A stretch of 64,000 bases of DNA from a virus. Position 1 is the stretch's first letter. Every line of letters begins with the position of its first letter. This document shows positions 14,318 to 23,800 of the stretch, piece by piece. A program made the translations under genes and the position numbers. The stretch spans positions 1-64,000 of the IMG/VR virus record IMGVR_UViG_3300045118_000377; one strand, 5' to 3'. The notes below the pieces were generated by a model. That model was given only the letters and a program-made list of their open reading frames with translations, ran no database searches and was not told where the DNA came from.

Positions 14318-14803
14318 ATGAGAAAAAAGGTCAACATCAAGAGGATTTCGCGCTATTGGCGCAGCGTGGAGGAGCGGCTGGGCAAAGATGAAGTGGCGCG
14401 AAGAAAGACCCGACTTCGTAGAAGAAAGGCCGCAGAAAAACGTGGCCGTAAGATATGCGCAAAGTGCGGTAGGTCCAGGAATACTTCGGGCGATCACAAC
14501 GTATACTGCAACCAATGCCTTAGTGAGTACCAGAAGGAATACAAGAGGGCCTACAGACTGAGGAAGTATGGGTTGGATGTTGCTTCTTACAATCTCCTTA
14601 TGGAGTCTCAGAATGGGGGTTGTGCTATCTGTGGCGGAGGCCCTCGTGGGCGATGTAAGTACTTATCGGTGGATCACGATCATTCTACCGGGAAAGTGCG
14701 TGGGCTTCTCTGCAGTCGGTGCAACAGTATCTTGAGTCTTCTGGGCGACGATATCAAGGCACCGATGCTGAGTAAGATCATTGAGTATTTGGGAGCAAGC
14801 TAA
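14318..14803 (+). CDS. Endonuclease VII-family homing endonuclease
   Basis: The 161-residue protein has a very basic N-terminus (MRKKVNIKRISRYW; RRKTRLRRRK) and a zinc site (CAKCG ... CNQC). The endonuclease VII core is KYGLDVASYNLLMESQNGGC, CAICGGGP, LSVDHDHSTGKVRGLLC and CSRCNSILSLLGDD. It should cut DNA using the D-H-D-H/N motif with zinc held by the CxxC pairs, and it likely spreads itself as a free-standing mobile gene. The ATG at 14318 is used because earlier frame extension crosses non-coding DNA. Its DNA is more AT-rich than its neighbours. Confidence 0.85.
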   Translation: MRKKVNIKRISRYWRSVEERLGKDEVARRKTRLRRRKAAEKRGRKICAKCGRSRNTSGDHNVYCNQCLSEYQKEYKRAYRLRKYGLDVASYNLLMESQNGGCAICGGGPRGRCKYLSVDHDHSTGKVRGLLCSRCNSILSLLGDDIKAPMLSKIIEYLGAS

Positions 14804-14804
14804 C

Positions 14805-14848
14805 GGGGGAATTTCACCCCCTCCGGTCAGACCTTGCGGCCTGACCGG
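14805..14848 (+). terminator. Two hairpins between convergent genes, likely bidirectional terminator
   Basis: GGGGG/CCCCC (14805-14821) and CCGGTCAG/CTGACCGG (14823-14848) follow the stop of the endonuclease gene and reach into the last codons of the opposing gene. They probably separate two head-on transcripts. T-runs are short. Confidence 0.45.
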
Positions 14849-15237
14849 CTCGGCGTCCTCTTGATCTCCTCCATCCGCTCAGCTGCAGAACGGACGAGGA
14901 TCTCGAGCTGAGCCCGCAGTTGGTCCTTGTTCAATCTCTTCTCCGAGGCTTTCTTGATCGCCTCGGCGAAGGTGATGAACTCGACCTCCGCCTTAGTCAG
15001 GACGAGGACCTCTCCGCCACTGAGGCGGACCAAACTGTGGTGGATACGGATCTCTCCGTCCTCTCCGACGAAGTCGGAGAGGTCGACGACATACTTCTGT
15101 CCGTCGACCTCCACCTCCACCGTCTTTCCGATCTCGGTAAGCGCTTGTATCGTCTTACCGAGGCCGAACCCTTTGGCGATCGCCGGGCCCACCACGGTCC
15201 CGATGACAGCCAAGACCACCATCGTTTCAAGGATCAT
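14827..15237 (-). CDS. Small membrane-anchored protein, unknown
   Basis: The 136-residue product starts MILETMVVLAVIGTVVGPAI, one N-terminal membrane anchor or signal anchor (about residues 3-24). A soluble part follows: TVEVEVDGQKYVVDLSDFVG with beta strands, and a helical basic tail (RLNKDQLRAQLEILVRSAAERMEEIKR). It may face the periplasm or cytoplasm; the sequence does not say which. The ATG at 15237 has AAAGGAGG upstream, and the palindromic promoter lies just beyond. Confidence 0.75.
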   Translation of the reverse strand: MILETMVVLAVIGTVVGPAIAKGFGLGKTIQALTEIGKTVEVEVDGQKYVVDLSDFVGEDGEIRIHHSLVRLSGGEVLVLTKAEVEFITFAEAIKKASEKRLNKDQLRAQLEILVRSAAERMEEIKRTPSRSGRKV

Positions 15238-15262
15238 AATACCTCCTTTCTTGGTCATGTTT

Positions 15263-15301
15263 CTTATAACCTGCAAAAACGATCGGTTTGCAGGTAATAA
15301 G
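15263..15301. promoter_or_regulatory. Palindromic divergent promoter pair
   Basis: A 27-nt near-palindrome (15269-15295: ACCTGCAAA ... CGATCG ... TTTGCAGGT) carries one TGCAAA box on each strand. Rightward: TGCAAA (15272-15277), 18-nt spacer, AATAAG (15296-15301). Leftward: TGCAAA (15292-15287), 18-nt spacer, TATAAG (15268-15263). The two promoters overlap completely and cannot fire together. Both leaders end in AAGAAAGGAG before their start codons. Confidence 0.7.
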
Positions 15302-15328
15302 AGATCCAATCAAGAAAGGAGATAGTTC

Positions 15329-15541
15329 ATGGGTGAGAAGAAGCGTTTGGCCATGGAGATGCAGGAGATGGCGGGCTGCTTGCGGCGTGCGGGCGTCAAC
15401 TTCATCATCGCGGTGGACCTTGGTCGGAAGGGCAAGGTTCACAACGTGATGGTGGAGATGGAGTCGCAGGACCACCACCACACTCTGGATCTACTGTGCG
15501 GGATCCTGGAGGTATGGTGGGACGGCAGCCACAAGAAGTAG
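15329..15541 (+). CDS. Small unknown protein
   Basis: The 70-residue product (MGEKKRLAMEMQEMAGCLRR ... VNFIIAVDLGRKGKVHNVMVEME) reads helix, strand, strand and a C-terminal LDLLCGILEVWWDG helix. AAGAAAGGAG is 7 nt before the ATG, and the rightward half of the palindromic promoter drives it. The function is unknown. Confidence 0.75.
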   Translation: MGEKKRLAMEMQEMAGCLRRAGVNFIIAVDLGRKGKVHNVMVEMESQDHHHTLDLLCGILEVWWDGSHKK

Positions 15542-15543
15542 GG

Positions 15544-15588
15544 CAGATCCAACTAAGAAAGGAGGTGCGAGAGCGCGCTTGCGCTCTC
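15544..15588 (+). terminator. Orphan copy of the promoter leader plus hairpin
   Basis: The segment repeats the leader seen at 15302 (AGATCCAA..AAGAAAGGAG), without a start codon behind it, and runs into GAGAGCGC/GCGCTCTC with a GCTT loop (15569-15588). The hairpin may terminate the gene at 15329; the leader copy suggests a past duplication. Confidence 0.4.
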
Positions 15589-15600
15589 ATTAGCTAGATC

Positions 15601-15629
15601 TTGGATTTTCTTAGCCTCCCTGTGATAAG
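15601..15629 (+). promoter_or_regulatory. Possible promoter of the tail gene block
   Basis: TTGGAT (15601-15606), a 17-nt spacer, then GATAAG (15624-15629), 26 nt before the ATG at 15655. The -10 box matches the phage-type set, whereas the -35 resembles an ordinary host promoter. Confidence 0.4.
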
Positions 15630-15654
15630 CTACGACAGCCGCGCGGGAGCACCG

Positions 15655-18600
15655 ATGCCGATCACCAGTACCCAGATGGCAGGACTGGTCGGCGGTCAGC
15701 AGGCCATGTTCGGCAACATGGCCACGTACGCCGCTCAGATCAGTCCATTCGCACCACAGGGCATGGCCCCGACCTACACCAATCCGATGGCGGGTGCCGA
15801 TTTCCCGGCTGCAGGATACGCCCCAGGTCAGGCCGACTACATGCAGGGAGCCGCTCAAGCCCCTGGAATGATCGGGGCGGCCGCGGCGTTCGGGGCTCCT
15901 GCTCTTGGGCTTGCCGGGATGGCGATTGGTGGACCAGTCGGTGGCATGCTCGATCCCATGACCGGTGCTATGCGTGGCCTCGGCCGTGGGGTGGGGTGGA
16001 AGTCTGGAGCGGGGTGGGGCGCGAATCTCGGCCGTGTGATGAGCAGCGGTATCGGCGGCATAGCTCGAGGCATTGGGCTCGGTGCGATCGGCGCACTGCC
16101 AGGCTTGGCCATCTCTGGAGCGATCCAGTATGCCGGCGGGCAGATGATGGAGGGTGCGGAAGAGCGCAACCAGACTCTACGCTTCCTCCAGCAGAATTTC
16201 CGATTCGCGAATCCCCAAGCGCGCGGAGGATTCGGTTTCCGCCAAGAGGAACAGGAGGGCATCCACCGCACGATAGCCGAGATGGGAGGTCAGATCGGGA
16301 CTACCGTCCGTGAGATGCAGGGCATCATGGGTGGCGCGGCGCGCATGGGTGTGTTTCAGGGCGTGCGCGATGCGAAGGAGTTCCAGGCCAAGTTCAAGGA
16401 GACTGTCGGCGCGCTGACGGAGATCGCAAAGACATTCAACACGACTCTGAACGAAGCCATGCCGATGTTTGGTGAGGCCCGACGTCAGGGCTTCTGGACT
16501 CCACAAGACATCACCCGTCATGCGCAGTCGATCCGACAGGTCCAGGCCACCACCGGCATGAGCGCACATCAGGCTCAGCAGTACACCGGCGCGATGGCCC
16601 AGGTCGTTCAGGGGATCGGAGGGACGCTGCAGCAGGGATCGAACCTTGGGGCGCGCATGCTCGGTCAGGCGGGCGCGGCAGCGTTCGCCGGCAGCATGAC
16701 CGATCAACAGCTGCAGAACGCGGGCTTCGGTACCGGCACCCAGGGCGTGGGGAACTTCGCCATGTTCATGGGGCAAGCGAACGCTCGCTTCGCTTCCTCC
16801 CGCGTCGGGCGCTGGGCACTGGCCGCCATGATGAACCGCAGCGGCGACATCGATCCCGAACTCATGCAGCGGTTCTCCCGTGGTGAGATGGGGGTCGGTG
16901 AACTCCAGCGGCGAGCAGAACGCAATGTCGGTGGGCCTGGAACAACCGGTCGTCCGGGGGGCGCAGAGCAGTTCTTGATGAACGAGGAAGAGCTCCGCGG
17001 TCAGTTCGCGGAGCAAGGAGGTGCGGAGGGGTTCGTTCGCAGGATGGCTGGCAGCAACCTGTGGGGGACGGACTCCCGTTCCCAGCTCATCACCAGAAGG
17101 ATGATCCAGCGCTTCCTCGGTGGCGACCGCAGGCAAGCCGACATGATCGCTCAGCGGATGCGTGACATGCCGCGTATCCTTGCCACGCAAGCTGCCCAGA
17201 CCGAGCAGCAAGCCGATATGATCCAGCGGCAGCAGCAGAGCTCGATGGACGACACGTGGCAAGGCATCACACGCAAGGTAGGTCAGTGGTGGCGGCAGAC
17301 CGTGACCGATCCCCTCAAGGAGTTCGGGGCGAACCTGGGCGCGGAGTGGAGTAGGGCGTGGCAAAGCATCAGTGAGAAGGTGTGGGGAGGCGGCGCTCGT
17401 CCTACCATCTCCGGCGGTGCGATCAGAGGATGGGTTGCGGCAGCTACTTCTGGAAATATGGCCACCCTGCGTCATCAGTTCGGAACGCGCGGTCTGACCG
17501 AGCAGGTCATGGGGCGTCCCTTGACTGGCATGGCGGGCGTCCAGAACGAAGACACGATGAGGCAGCTGGGGATTGGGGCTGCTGGCATCGGGATGACGGG
17601 CGGCTTGTTCAGCCGACCAGAGATGCGTTACGGGGCCGCCGACATCAGGCGTGGTGAGGCCCTTGCTGGTGCCAGCCGCGGCGAAGTGTCGCTGGAGGAG
17701 GCCCGCGCGATGGGCTACGGCAGCACCGGAGACTGGCAGGCGCAGAAAGAGGGAGCGGCCGGTCGACAGTACCGTGAGTTCCTCCAGAGCAATGCCGCCC
17801 TGCGGATAGCAGATACAGCGAAGTCCCTGGGGGGTCTCCCTGGTCAGGACCGGATGAAGATCCAGAGGCAGATGCAGCTTGCCTACTTGCAATCAGGTGC
17901 TGCTGGGGCCGACATCCAGAAGGCGGTCAGCACCGGCGATCAGGGTCAGAATCTGGCTCGCATGCTCTCGTACATGAACGCAGAAGATCGACGCGGCAGG
18001 ACCGGAGATGCTGGTCTTGCTGGCCCTGGTGGGGGTCTGTCCGGGCTCCGTGGTCGTGAGCTTATGGAGCGGATCGAGCAGATTCATGAGGGCGCGGCCA
18101 TCATGTTGGGAGGCGGACCCGGTGGAATTCCAGGAACCACCAGGGTCACTGGAGCAGCGATCAAGGAACTCGCAGATCACCCGGATACTGCGGATGCCTT
18201 GAAGCTGATGCACGATGCTCAGACGGAGAGAGACCCAAAGAAGGCGTCGGAGCTGAAGGCCGAGGCGCTCAGGAAGCTCAATCAGGCTGGCAACAACAAT
18301 GAGAACGGTCTGTCAGAGTCTGCGCGTAAGGCCTTGCTTGAGCTGGGTAGCGGCAGTGCTATGGGCAATGTGGTTGCCGGGACTCTCGGCGCTGCCAGGA
18401 AAGTTCAAGACTCCGAGGCCATAAAAGGGATCCATGAAGGCCGTATGCAACGCCTGCGCGGTCGACTTGGTGAAGAGGGCACCAAGAGACTGAACGATCT
18501 GTCCAACAAGACCAAGCTTGGCAAGGCCATCACTGCCTACATGGGAGGGGCGGGGGGTGCAGAAGAACGATATGAGGCCCTCAAAAAGATCGCCGAGGAA

Positions 18601-19239
18601 GCTCGAACGGATCCTAAAGCCGCGGCCAGGGCGTTGGACATGCTCAGCAAGGCGGGGTCAGGTGCGGGTGCAGAGGAGATGATCCAGACCATCATGGGCG
18701 CGCAGGAATCGGGCCGGATCCGGGACATGGGAGAGCGGGAAGAAGCGGCAGCCGCTACCGGCAAGGGTGCGGCTGCCGGCAAGGCGCGCGGTCAGATGCA
18801 GCAGTTCCTCGGGTACATGGGGATCAGCGGCAAGGATACCCGTGGATTCGCCGCCGCCATGGTCTCTGGTACGATGAGCAAGGAGACCAAGGATCGCATC
18901 GAGTCGAAGCTGCGTGAGCAGCTTGGGTGGAAGTCGGAAGACATCAAGGAGTTTTTGAAGGACGCGCAGGGTGGCTTGACGACCAAGGAGAAGACGAAGT
19001 GGGCAAATCGCTTCGAAGCAGGACGGGGGATCTCGGTCAACGACCCGGAGGTTGCTGCGCGAAGGGCCAAGTTCGAGGAGTCCATGCGGACGGTGACGGG
19101 ACGGGAGACGAAGACCGAGAGCCTACTGCAGCAGCAGCTTCGAGTGCTCGAGGACATCAAGGCCGGTGTTTCAGAGAACAAGACCGGCCAGCCAGCCAGC
19201 TCTGAACCGGGCGGCGGCGGGCCTCCTAAGAAGAAGTAG
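15655..19239 (+). CDS. Probable tape-measure protein
   Basis: The 1194-residue protein begins MPITSTQMAGLVGGQQAM after GGGAG. It is rich in Gly, Ala, Met and Gln; glycine-rich hydrophobic stretches lie at about 70-100 and 130-165 (GIARGIGLGAIGALPGLAIS). The rest is a long helical, coiled part with many RQQ and EEA runs (QMADMIQRQQQSS-type) and a Lys/Gly/Pro-rich end. Great length, helical repeats, membrane-like patches and position at the head of the tail genes fit a tape measure. That protein sets tail length and may form a channel in the host membrane. No enzymatic domain was seen. Other large helical virion proteins cannot be excluded. Confidence 0.7.
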   Translation: MPITSTQMAGLVGGQQAMFGNMATYAAQISPFAPQGMAPTYTNPMAGADFPAAGYAPGQADYMQGAAQAPGMIGAAAAFGAPALGLAGMAIGGPVGGMLDPMTGAMRGLGRGVGWKSGAGWGANLGRVMSSGIGGIARGIGLGAIGALPGLAISGAIQYAGGQMMEGAEERNQTLRFLQQNFRFANPQARGGFGFRQEEQEGIHRTIAEMGGQIGTTVREMQGIMGGAARMGVFQGVRDAKEFQAKFKETVGALTEIAKTFNTTLNEAMPMFGEARRQGFWTPQDITRHAQSIRQVQATTGMSAHQAQQYTGAMAQVVQGIGGTLQQGSNLGARMLGQAGAAAFAGSMTDQQLQNAGFGTGTQGVGNFAMFMGQANARFASSRVGRWALAAMMNRSGDIDPELMQRFSRGEMGVGELQRRAERNVGGPGTTGRPGGAEQFLMNEEELRGQFAEQGGAEGFVRRMAGSNLWGTDSRSQLITRRMIQRFLGGDRRQADMIAQRMRDMPRILATQAAQTEQQADMIQRQQQSSMDDTWQGITRKVGQWWRQTVTDPLKEFGANLGAEWSRAWQSISEKVWGGGARPTISGGAIRGWVAAATSGNMATLRHQFGTRGLTEQVMGRPLTGMAGVQNEDTMRQLGIGAAGIGMTGGLFSRPEMRYGAADIRRGEALAGASRGEVSLEEARAMGYGSTGDWQAQKEGAAGRQYREFLQSNAALRIADTAKSLGGLPGQDRMKIQRQMQLAYLQSGAAGADIQKAVSTGDQGQNLARMLSYMNAEDRRGRTGDAGLAGPGGGLSGLRGRELMERIEQIHEGAAIMLGGGPGGIPGTTRVTGAAIKELADHPDTADALKLMHDAQTERDPKKASELKAEALRKLNQAGNNNENGLSESARKALLELGSGSAMGNVVAGTLGAARKVQDSEAIKGIHEGRMQRLRGRLGEEGTKRLNDLSNKTKLGKAITAYMGGAGGAEERYEALKKIAEEARTDPKAAARALDMLSKAGSGAGAEEMIQTIMGAQESGRIRDMGEREEAAAATGKGAAAGKARGQMQQFLGYMGISGKDTRGFAAAMVSGTMSKETKDRIESKLREQLGWKSEDIKEFLKDAQGGLTTKEKTKWANRFEAGRGISVNDPEVAARRAKFEESMRTVTGRETKTESLLQQQLRVLEDIKAGVSENKTGQPASSEPGGGGPPKKK

Positions 19240-19246
19240 GTGATCG

Positions 19247-19492
19247 ATGTCCAGGATCCAGGGAGTAGGAACCAACGCCACGCCCAAGAGGGCCACTGCC
19301 ATCGTTCGCTACCCCATGCGAGATGGCAGGACGCTCACGGTCTACATCCGAGACACGATCGTCGTGGAGGACCCGTACTTGAAGTTGGTCAAGGCCAAAC
19401 TCTACTCCGTCCGTACTGGCAACCCGTTCATGGCCGACATGACGGACAGGACGATCAAGGACTCGTTGATCAAGGTCAACATCCAGATCTGA
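19247..19492 (+). CDS. Small tail-region protein
   Basis: The 81-residue product (ATAIVRYPMRDGRTLTVYIRDTIVVEDPYLKLVKAKLY) is mostly beta strand. It starts 7 nt after the tape measure and ends 7 nt before the next structural gene, so it is a virion or assembly protein by position. No family is recognised. Confidence 0.7.
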   Translation: MSRIQGVGTNATPKRATAIVRYPMRDGRTLTVYIRDTIVVEDPYLKLVKAKLYSVRTGNPFMADMTDRTIKDSLIKVNIQI

Positions 19493-19499
19493 GGAAACG

Positions 19500-20849
19500 A
19501 TGGCCGTTTTCATTGAGATCCAGGCGGACAAGTTCAAGACCATCATCGACTCGCTTGCCATGCAGCGGCCGCGGTTCGAGAACGTGCGCCGTCCCTTCCG
19601 TGGCATCGAGATCAAGGAGGACACCTACGCCGTCCTGAAGGTCATTCGCGCCAGCGGCAAGGAGATCCCACTCTTCGACGCCGGTGCCCGTCTCAACGGC
19701 TATAGCGGAGATCACAACACGCCGGAGGACTGGGCAGATCCCGACTACCAGCAGAAGGCCTCGTTCCCATCGGAAGGATGCACGTTCAACTACTCCAACT
19801 TCATCGCGCAGCAGGTGATCGATTCCAGGCAGGAGAAGAGCCAGGTCGTGGAGACCTTCGGCGAGCCCTACATCTTCTTCTTCGGAGAGAAGCCGCGCAT
19901 CCTCCAGGTGCAGGGCGTCCTGTTCAACACGTTCGACTTCAACTGGAAGGCGGAGTTCCTACGCAACTACGAGAAGTGGTTGCGCGGCACGCGCCTGGTC
20001 GAGGAGAACGCGCGCACGTACTTCTACTACGGCGATCAGATCGTGGAAGGGTACATGCTCAACGCCCAGGTCGTAGACACGGCCGACAACCCCTATCACG
20101 TGTCGTTCATGTTCAATCTGTTCGTCACGGCACACACCTACCTCGGAGTCATTGACAACACCGGCATGTATCCGATCTCTGCCAACGTCCAGATTCCACC
20201 GGACACGCTCACGGACAAGGCCAACTTCAACGAGAAGATCCGTCAGCTCCGTGAACAGGCGGCGGCCATCGGGCCGTCCCAGCTCCAGAGCAGCATCGAG
20301 GACGTGCGGCTGGCAGCGATCGAGAACGCCAACTACGTGACAGGCAAGGCTGCCTTGCATGGGGCCATCATCAAGGGCCTGGCTGACTTCGAGGCCACGA
20401 CCAAGAAGTTCTTGGACAACGTCAAGACCTACTTCTACGGCCGCCGCACGATAGTCCCTACAGGTCTGGCTGGGGCCGAGGGGTTCGTTGGAGACGCGCT
20501 GAAAGCGAACGAAGCCACGTTCGCGGGCGAACCCATCCAGCGTGAGTTGCCGTTGAGGAGCCGCATCAGCGACAACTTCGACGAGTACGTCGGCGACTTC
20601 GGTATGCCTGGCGTCTTCGACCAGGATGCGATCGATGCCGCTATCGAGGCCAATGCCATGTACGACAAGGACATGTACGAGGCCAGCCTTCGGCTGCAGC
20701 TTGCCAGCATGGGAGTAGACGTGTCGGATCCCAATGTTCTGCAGAAGCTGCGGTCTGAAGCCACCAACACGATCGTGGCACTGGCCGGAACCGTGGACTT
20801 CGTGGCCGGTATGGGAAGAGGCATCGCTGAGATCACAGGGATCGGATAA
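19500..20849 (+). CDS. Tail/baseplate structural protein
   Basis: The 449-residue protein has a first half with GEPYIFFFGEKPRILQVQGVL and the aromatic run YGDQIVEGYMLNAQVV ... YHVSFMFNLFVTAHTYLG. This resembles the beta domain of tail proteins that sit under the tape measure and bind the hub. The second half is helical (ASMGVDVSDPNVLQKL). It shares one base with the hub-like gene. The exact role (distal tail, LysM-like connector) is inferred from position. Confidence 0.6.
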   Translation: MAVFIEIQADKFKTIIDSLAMQRPRFENVRRPFRGIEIKEDTYAVLKVIRASGKEIPLFDAGARLNGYSGDHNTPEDWADPDYQQKASFPSEGCTFNYSNFIAQQVIDSRQEKSQVVETFGEPYIFFFGEKPRILQVQGVLFNTFDFNWKAEFLRNYEKWLRGTRLVEENARTYFYYGDQIVEGYMLNAQVVDTADNPYHVSFMFNLFVTAHTYLGVIDNTGMYPISANVQIPPDTLTDKANFNEKIRQLREQAAAIGPSQLQSSIEDVRLAAIENANYVTGKAALHGAIIKGLADFEATTKKFLDNVKTYFYGRRTIVPTGLAGAEGFVGDALKANEATFAGEPIQRELPLRSRISDNFDEYVGDFGMPGVFDQDAIDAAIEANAMYDKDMYEASLRLQLASMGVDVSDPNVLQKLRSEATNTIVALAGTVDFVAGMGRGIAEITGIG

Positions 20850-23800
20850 TGGCACAGGGCCACCCTCTACACCTGCGGCTGTTCCTCGAGGGCGTGGAGG
20901 TCCCCGTGGTCAGCGCGCAGATCCAAATCGCGGCCAACACACCTGCCTCGGCTTCGATTCAGGTGATCGCGACCGACAAGGTGCTGGACCTTCTGCCTCG
21001 CACGGTCGTCCACCTCTTCTTCTACGACTACGTGGAGGCTGGCAACACCGCGCTCGAGCGCGACCCGGCGAGCAGGGTCTACGATGCGACGGGAGAAGAG
21101 GTGCTGGACTACAACGACCAGGACTTCTTCAACAGCCGCTACAAGCTGCTGTTCATGGGCGAGATGTTCTCGATCGAGTTCCAGAAGACCAGTCTCTCCC
21201 GTGCGGTCGTGCTCCAGTGCAGCGACTTCTCCAACTACTGGGACACGACCTACCAGTACAACTTCGGCGGTAGTCTCTTCGGCGGTCGCAAGGAGGCAGC
21301 CTTCATCGGGGCCAACAGCAACTTCTTCACTGGCATCCTGGGACATGGGACCGGGACGATCAGTGCCTTGCTCAACTCGCGTTCGGTGAACTTCCCCGAG
21401 CTCCGCGGGCTGCTGGCTGGCGTCGTGCGCATGCTCGAGGCCATCGGAGGCAGCTACTACGGGAAGAACGCATTCCGTGGGTGCAACGACTTCACCTCGA
21501 TCGCCGAGCTGCGACTGAAGATCTTGCAGCAGATCACTGCGGCTGAGAAGGACACCAGCACAGCCAAGCTGTTCGCTCGCAAAGCGTTCAACATGTGGAT
21601 GAACCGGCAGAGCGGCAGCCTCGGGAAGCTCGTCACCTTTCGTGGGCTCGTGAAGTTGATGTTCGACTTCATCTTCCACGAGGTCTATCCGTGCCCGGCT
21701 GCCAAGTACGTCCCGGCCACGGCGAAGGAGGAGAAAAGGAAGACCTCGGTTCCTCTCTCGCAGTCGAACACGTACAAGGGCTTCTTGGGGACGGTGAAGA
21801 CCACCTACGGCAAGGTCGACTGGGCGTTTTCCCAGCTGAAGGCTTGGCACAGCTACAACGATCAGCCGGAGGATATCCAGCAGGAAGGGATGAAGAGATA
21901 TCAGATCGCTTTCATGTACGCCGAGAAGGCGGTCAACACGATGTACACGCTGGGCATGACCCAGCCGGCCAGCGCATCGACGGGCATCGCAAAAGAGATC
22001 TCTACGATCCACGTCAACATCAAGCTCATCGGTGGCCTGCAGATGCACAAGGGCTTCAGTAGCCGCGGCTGGAAGGTCAACACTTCCTACTTCGACTACA
22101 CGCAGGTCACGAACCGGTACGACGAGTGCATCTCCGCGTTCAAGAGGCTGCTTGGGCTGAGGCAATCTGGATCGAAGAAGGTCACGGTCAACATGCAGGC
22201 GCGGGTCAACAATCAGATCTTCAGACCCGACATCTTCTACGCGCCGCCGCCTCGGTGCAACGTGCTGTTCCCTGAGACCTACGACAACTTCGCCTTCGGC
22301 CGTCAGTACATGCGAGAGGTCTCCCGGCTCGAGCTCCAGACGCACAACGAGCTTCTGGGCAATGATGCGCTCTTCAACGGCTTCTACTACGCGCCCGACA
22401 TCGAGGATGTTCGCCGCGGCGTGAAGCTGAGCAGCCGGCGCTTTGCTCAGTTGATCATGGACCACGAGCTCTACACCGGCATCATCCCGATGTTCGAGAA
22501 CATGAGCGAGGCGAACATCTTCTCGATGGCGTCGGGGAAGAGCGTGAAGGAAGGAGAGAAGGTCGGCTTCGCTCAGCGAGCGGTCAACCACCAGTACTTC
22601 AAGTACCGCTTCCAGTCACGTTCGATGGAAGCCGGCGGGCGCTTCAATCCCTATTTCGTACCCGGCTTCCCGTCGTTGATCATTGACAAGCCCATGGACG
22701 TGGCCCGTCTCCAGATCGCGGCCATGCCTCTCGACGAGCAGTTCAAGGCTCTGAGCCTGAAGGTCGATCCCAAGGAGAAGGTCACCAGATCCCAGATCTT
22801 GCAGCAGTTGGTCAGCCCGCAGTACTTGGGTGTGTGCGCGAGCCTGGTCCATTCCGTCACGCAGGATGGCGGCCGAACCCAGTACCAGTTCATGCACGCG
22901 CGGGTCCATCGAGAGAGCACCGAATTCCTGGGTGTGGACAAGGTCACGGTGTCCAGGGTGCTTGGATCGGCTTCGCGACCGACTGTGGTGGCCGCCCCCG
23001 AAGTGATGATGCCGAAAGCCGGAAGTAGGGGCCCGAAGAACGGAACGATCACGTCTGTGAAGGACGTGACCAAGTCCTTCAAGGGCAAGATCTTGCCGGT
23101 GCTGGGCACTGGCGTCAGAGCGGCCGTTGGGAGCGAGATGCCGAGGTACATGTTCAAGTACTTCAGCGAGAACAAGGTCCCCTACACACCAAAGCCTGGC
23201 CAGTCCAGCCTGGACGCTCCGACGGTAGAGCTCAAGGCCTACAGCATCGTGGAAGCCTTCAGTCGTCGGTACAAGGAGAAGGTAGATCTGCCGATCGAAG
23301 AAGCCATCAAGGCTCCGTGGATCTGGCCGGGGTGGTGCAACCCGCAGATCAATGAGACCTACATGCAGTTCTTCGGGACCACTTCTATCACCGACGTCGC
23401 GGGTGTGAACGCGGCCAATGAGAAGTCGTTCTTCCTTGCAGAGGACGATGTCCAGGTCGTGATGGAAGAGGAGGCGCTCGTCACCAAGGGTACCGGGACC
23501 AAGAAGAAGGCATCCAAGCCGAAGCCACAAGACGTGCGACTGGCAGAGGAGCAGGCGGCCAAGCAGTATCAGAAGACCGTGCTGCTTGCGGACACCGAAC
23601 GCACGGTTGAGAACTCGGTAGACTTCCTCGTTCGGGCCTATAGCTTCGTGAAGGTCAACAACGCTGATGTTGGAGACTTCCTACGTTCGTATGGATGGCG
23701 TCCGATCGCCACCATCATCGACATCATGGGAAGTGCTGACTTGGAGATCAAGAAGGTCACGAAGAAGATCAAGAAGACTGCACGTCAGAGAGTGGTGAAG

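Noticed and set aside
16177-17892. 571-codon leftward frame inside the tape-measure gene
   Set aside because: Composition follows the GC-rich third positions of the opposite strand; no domain, no start signal.
20867-22591. 574-codon leftward frame inside the hub gene
   Set aside because: Antisense artefact of biased codon use; sequence is Val/Leu/Arg-rich without any motif.
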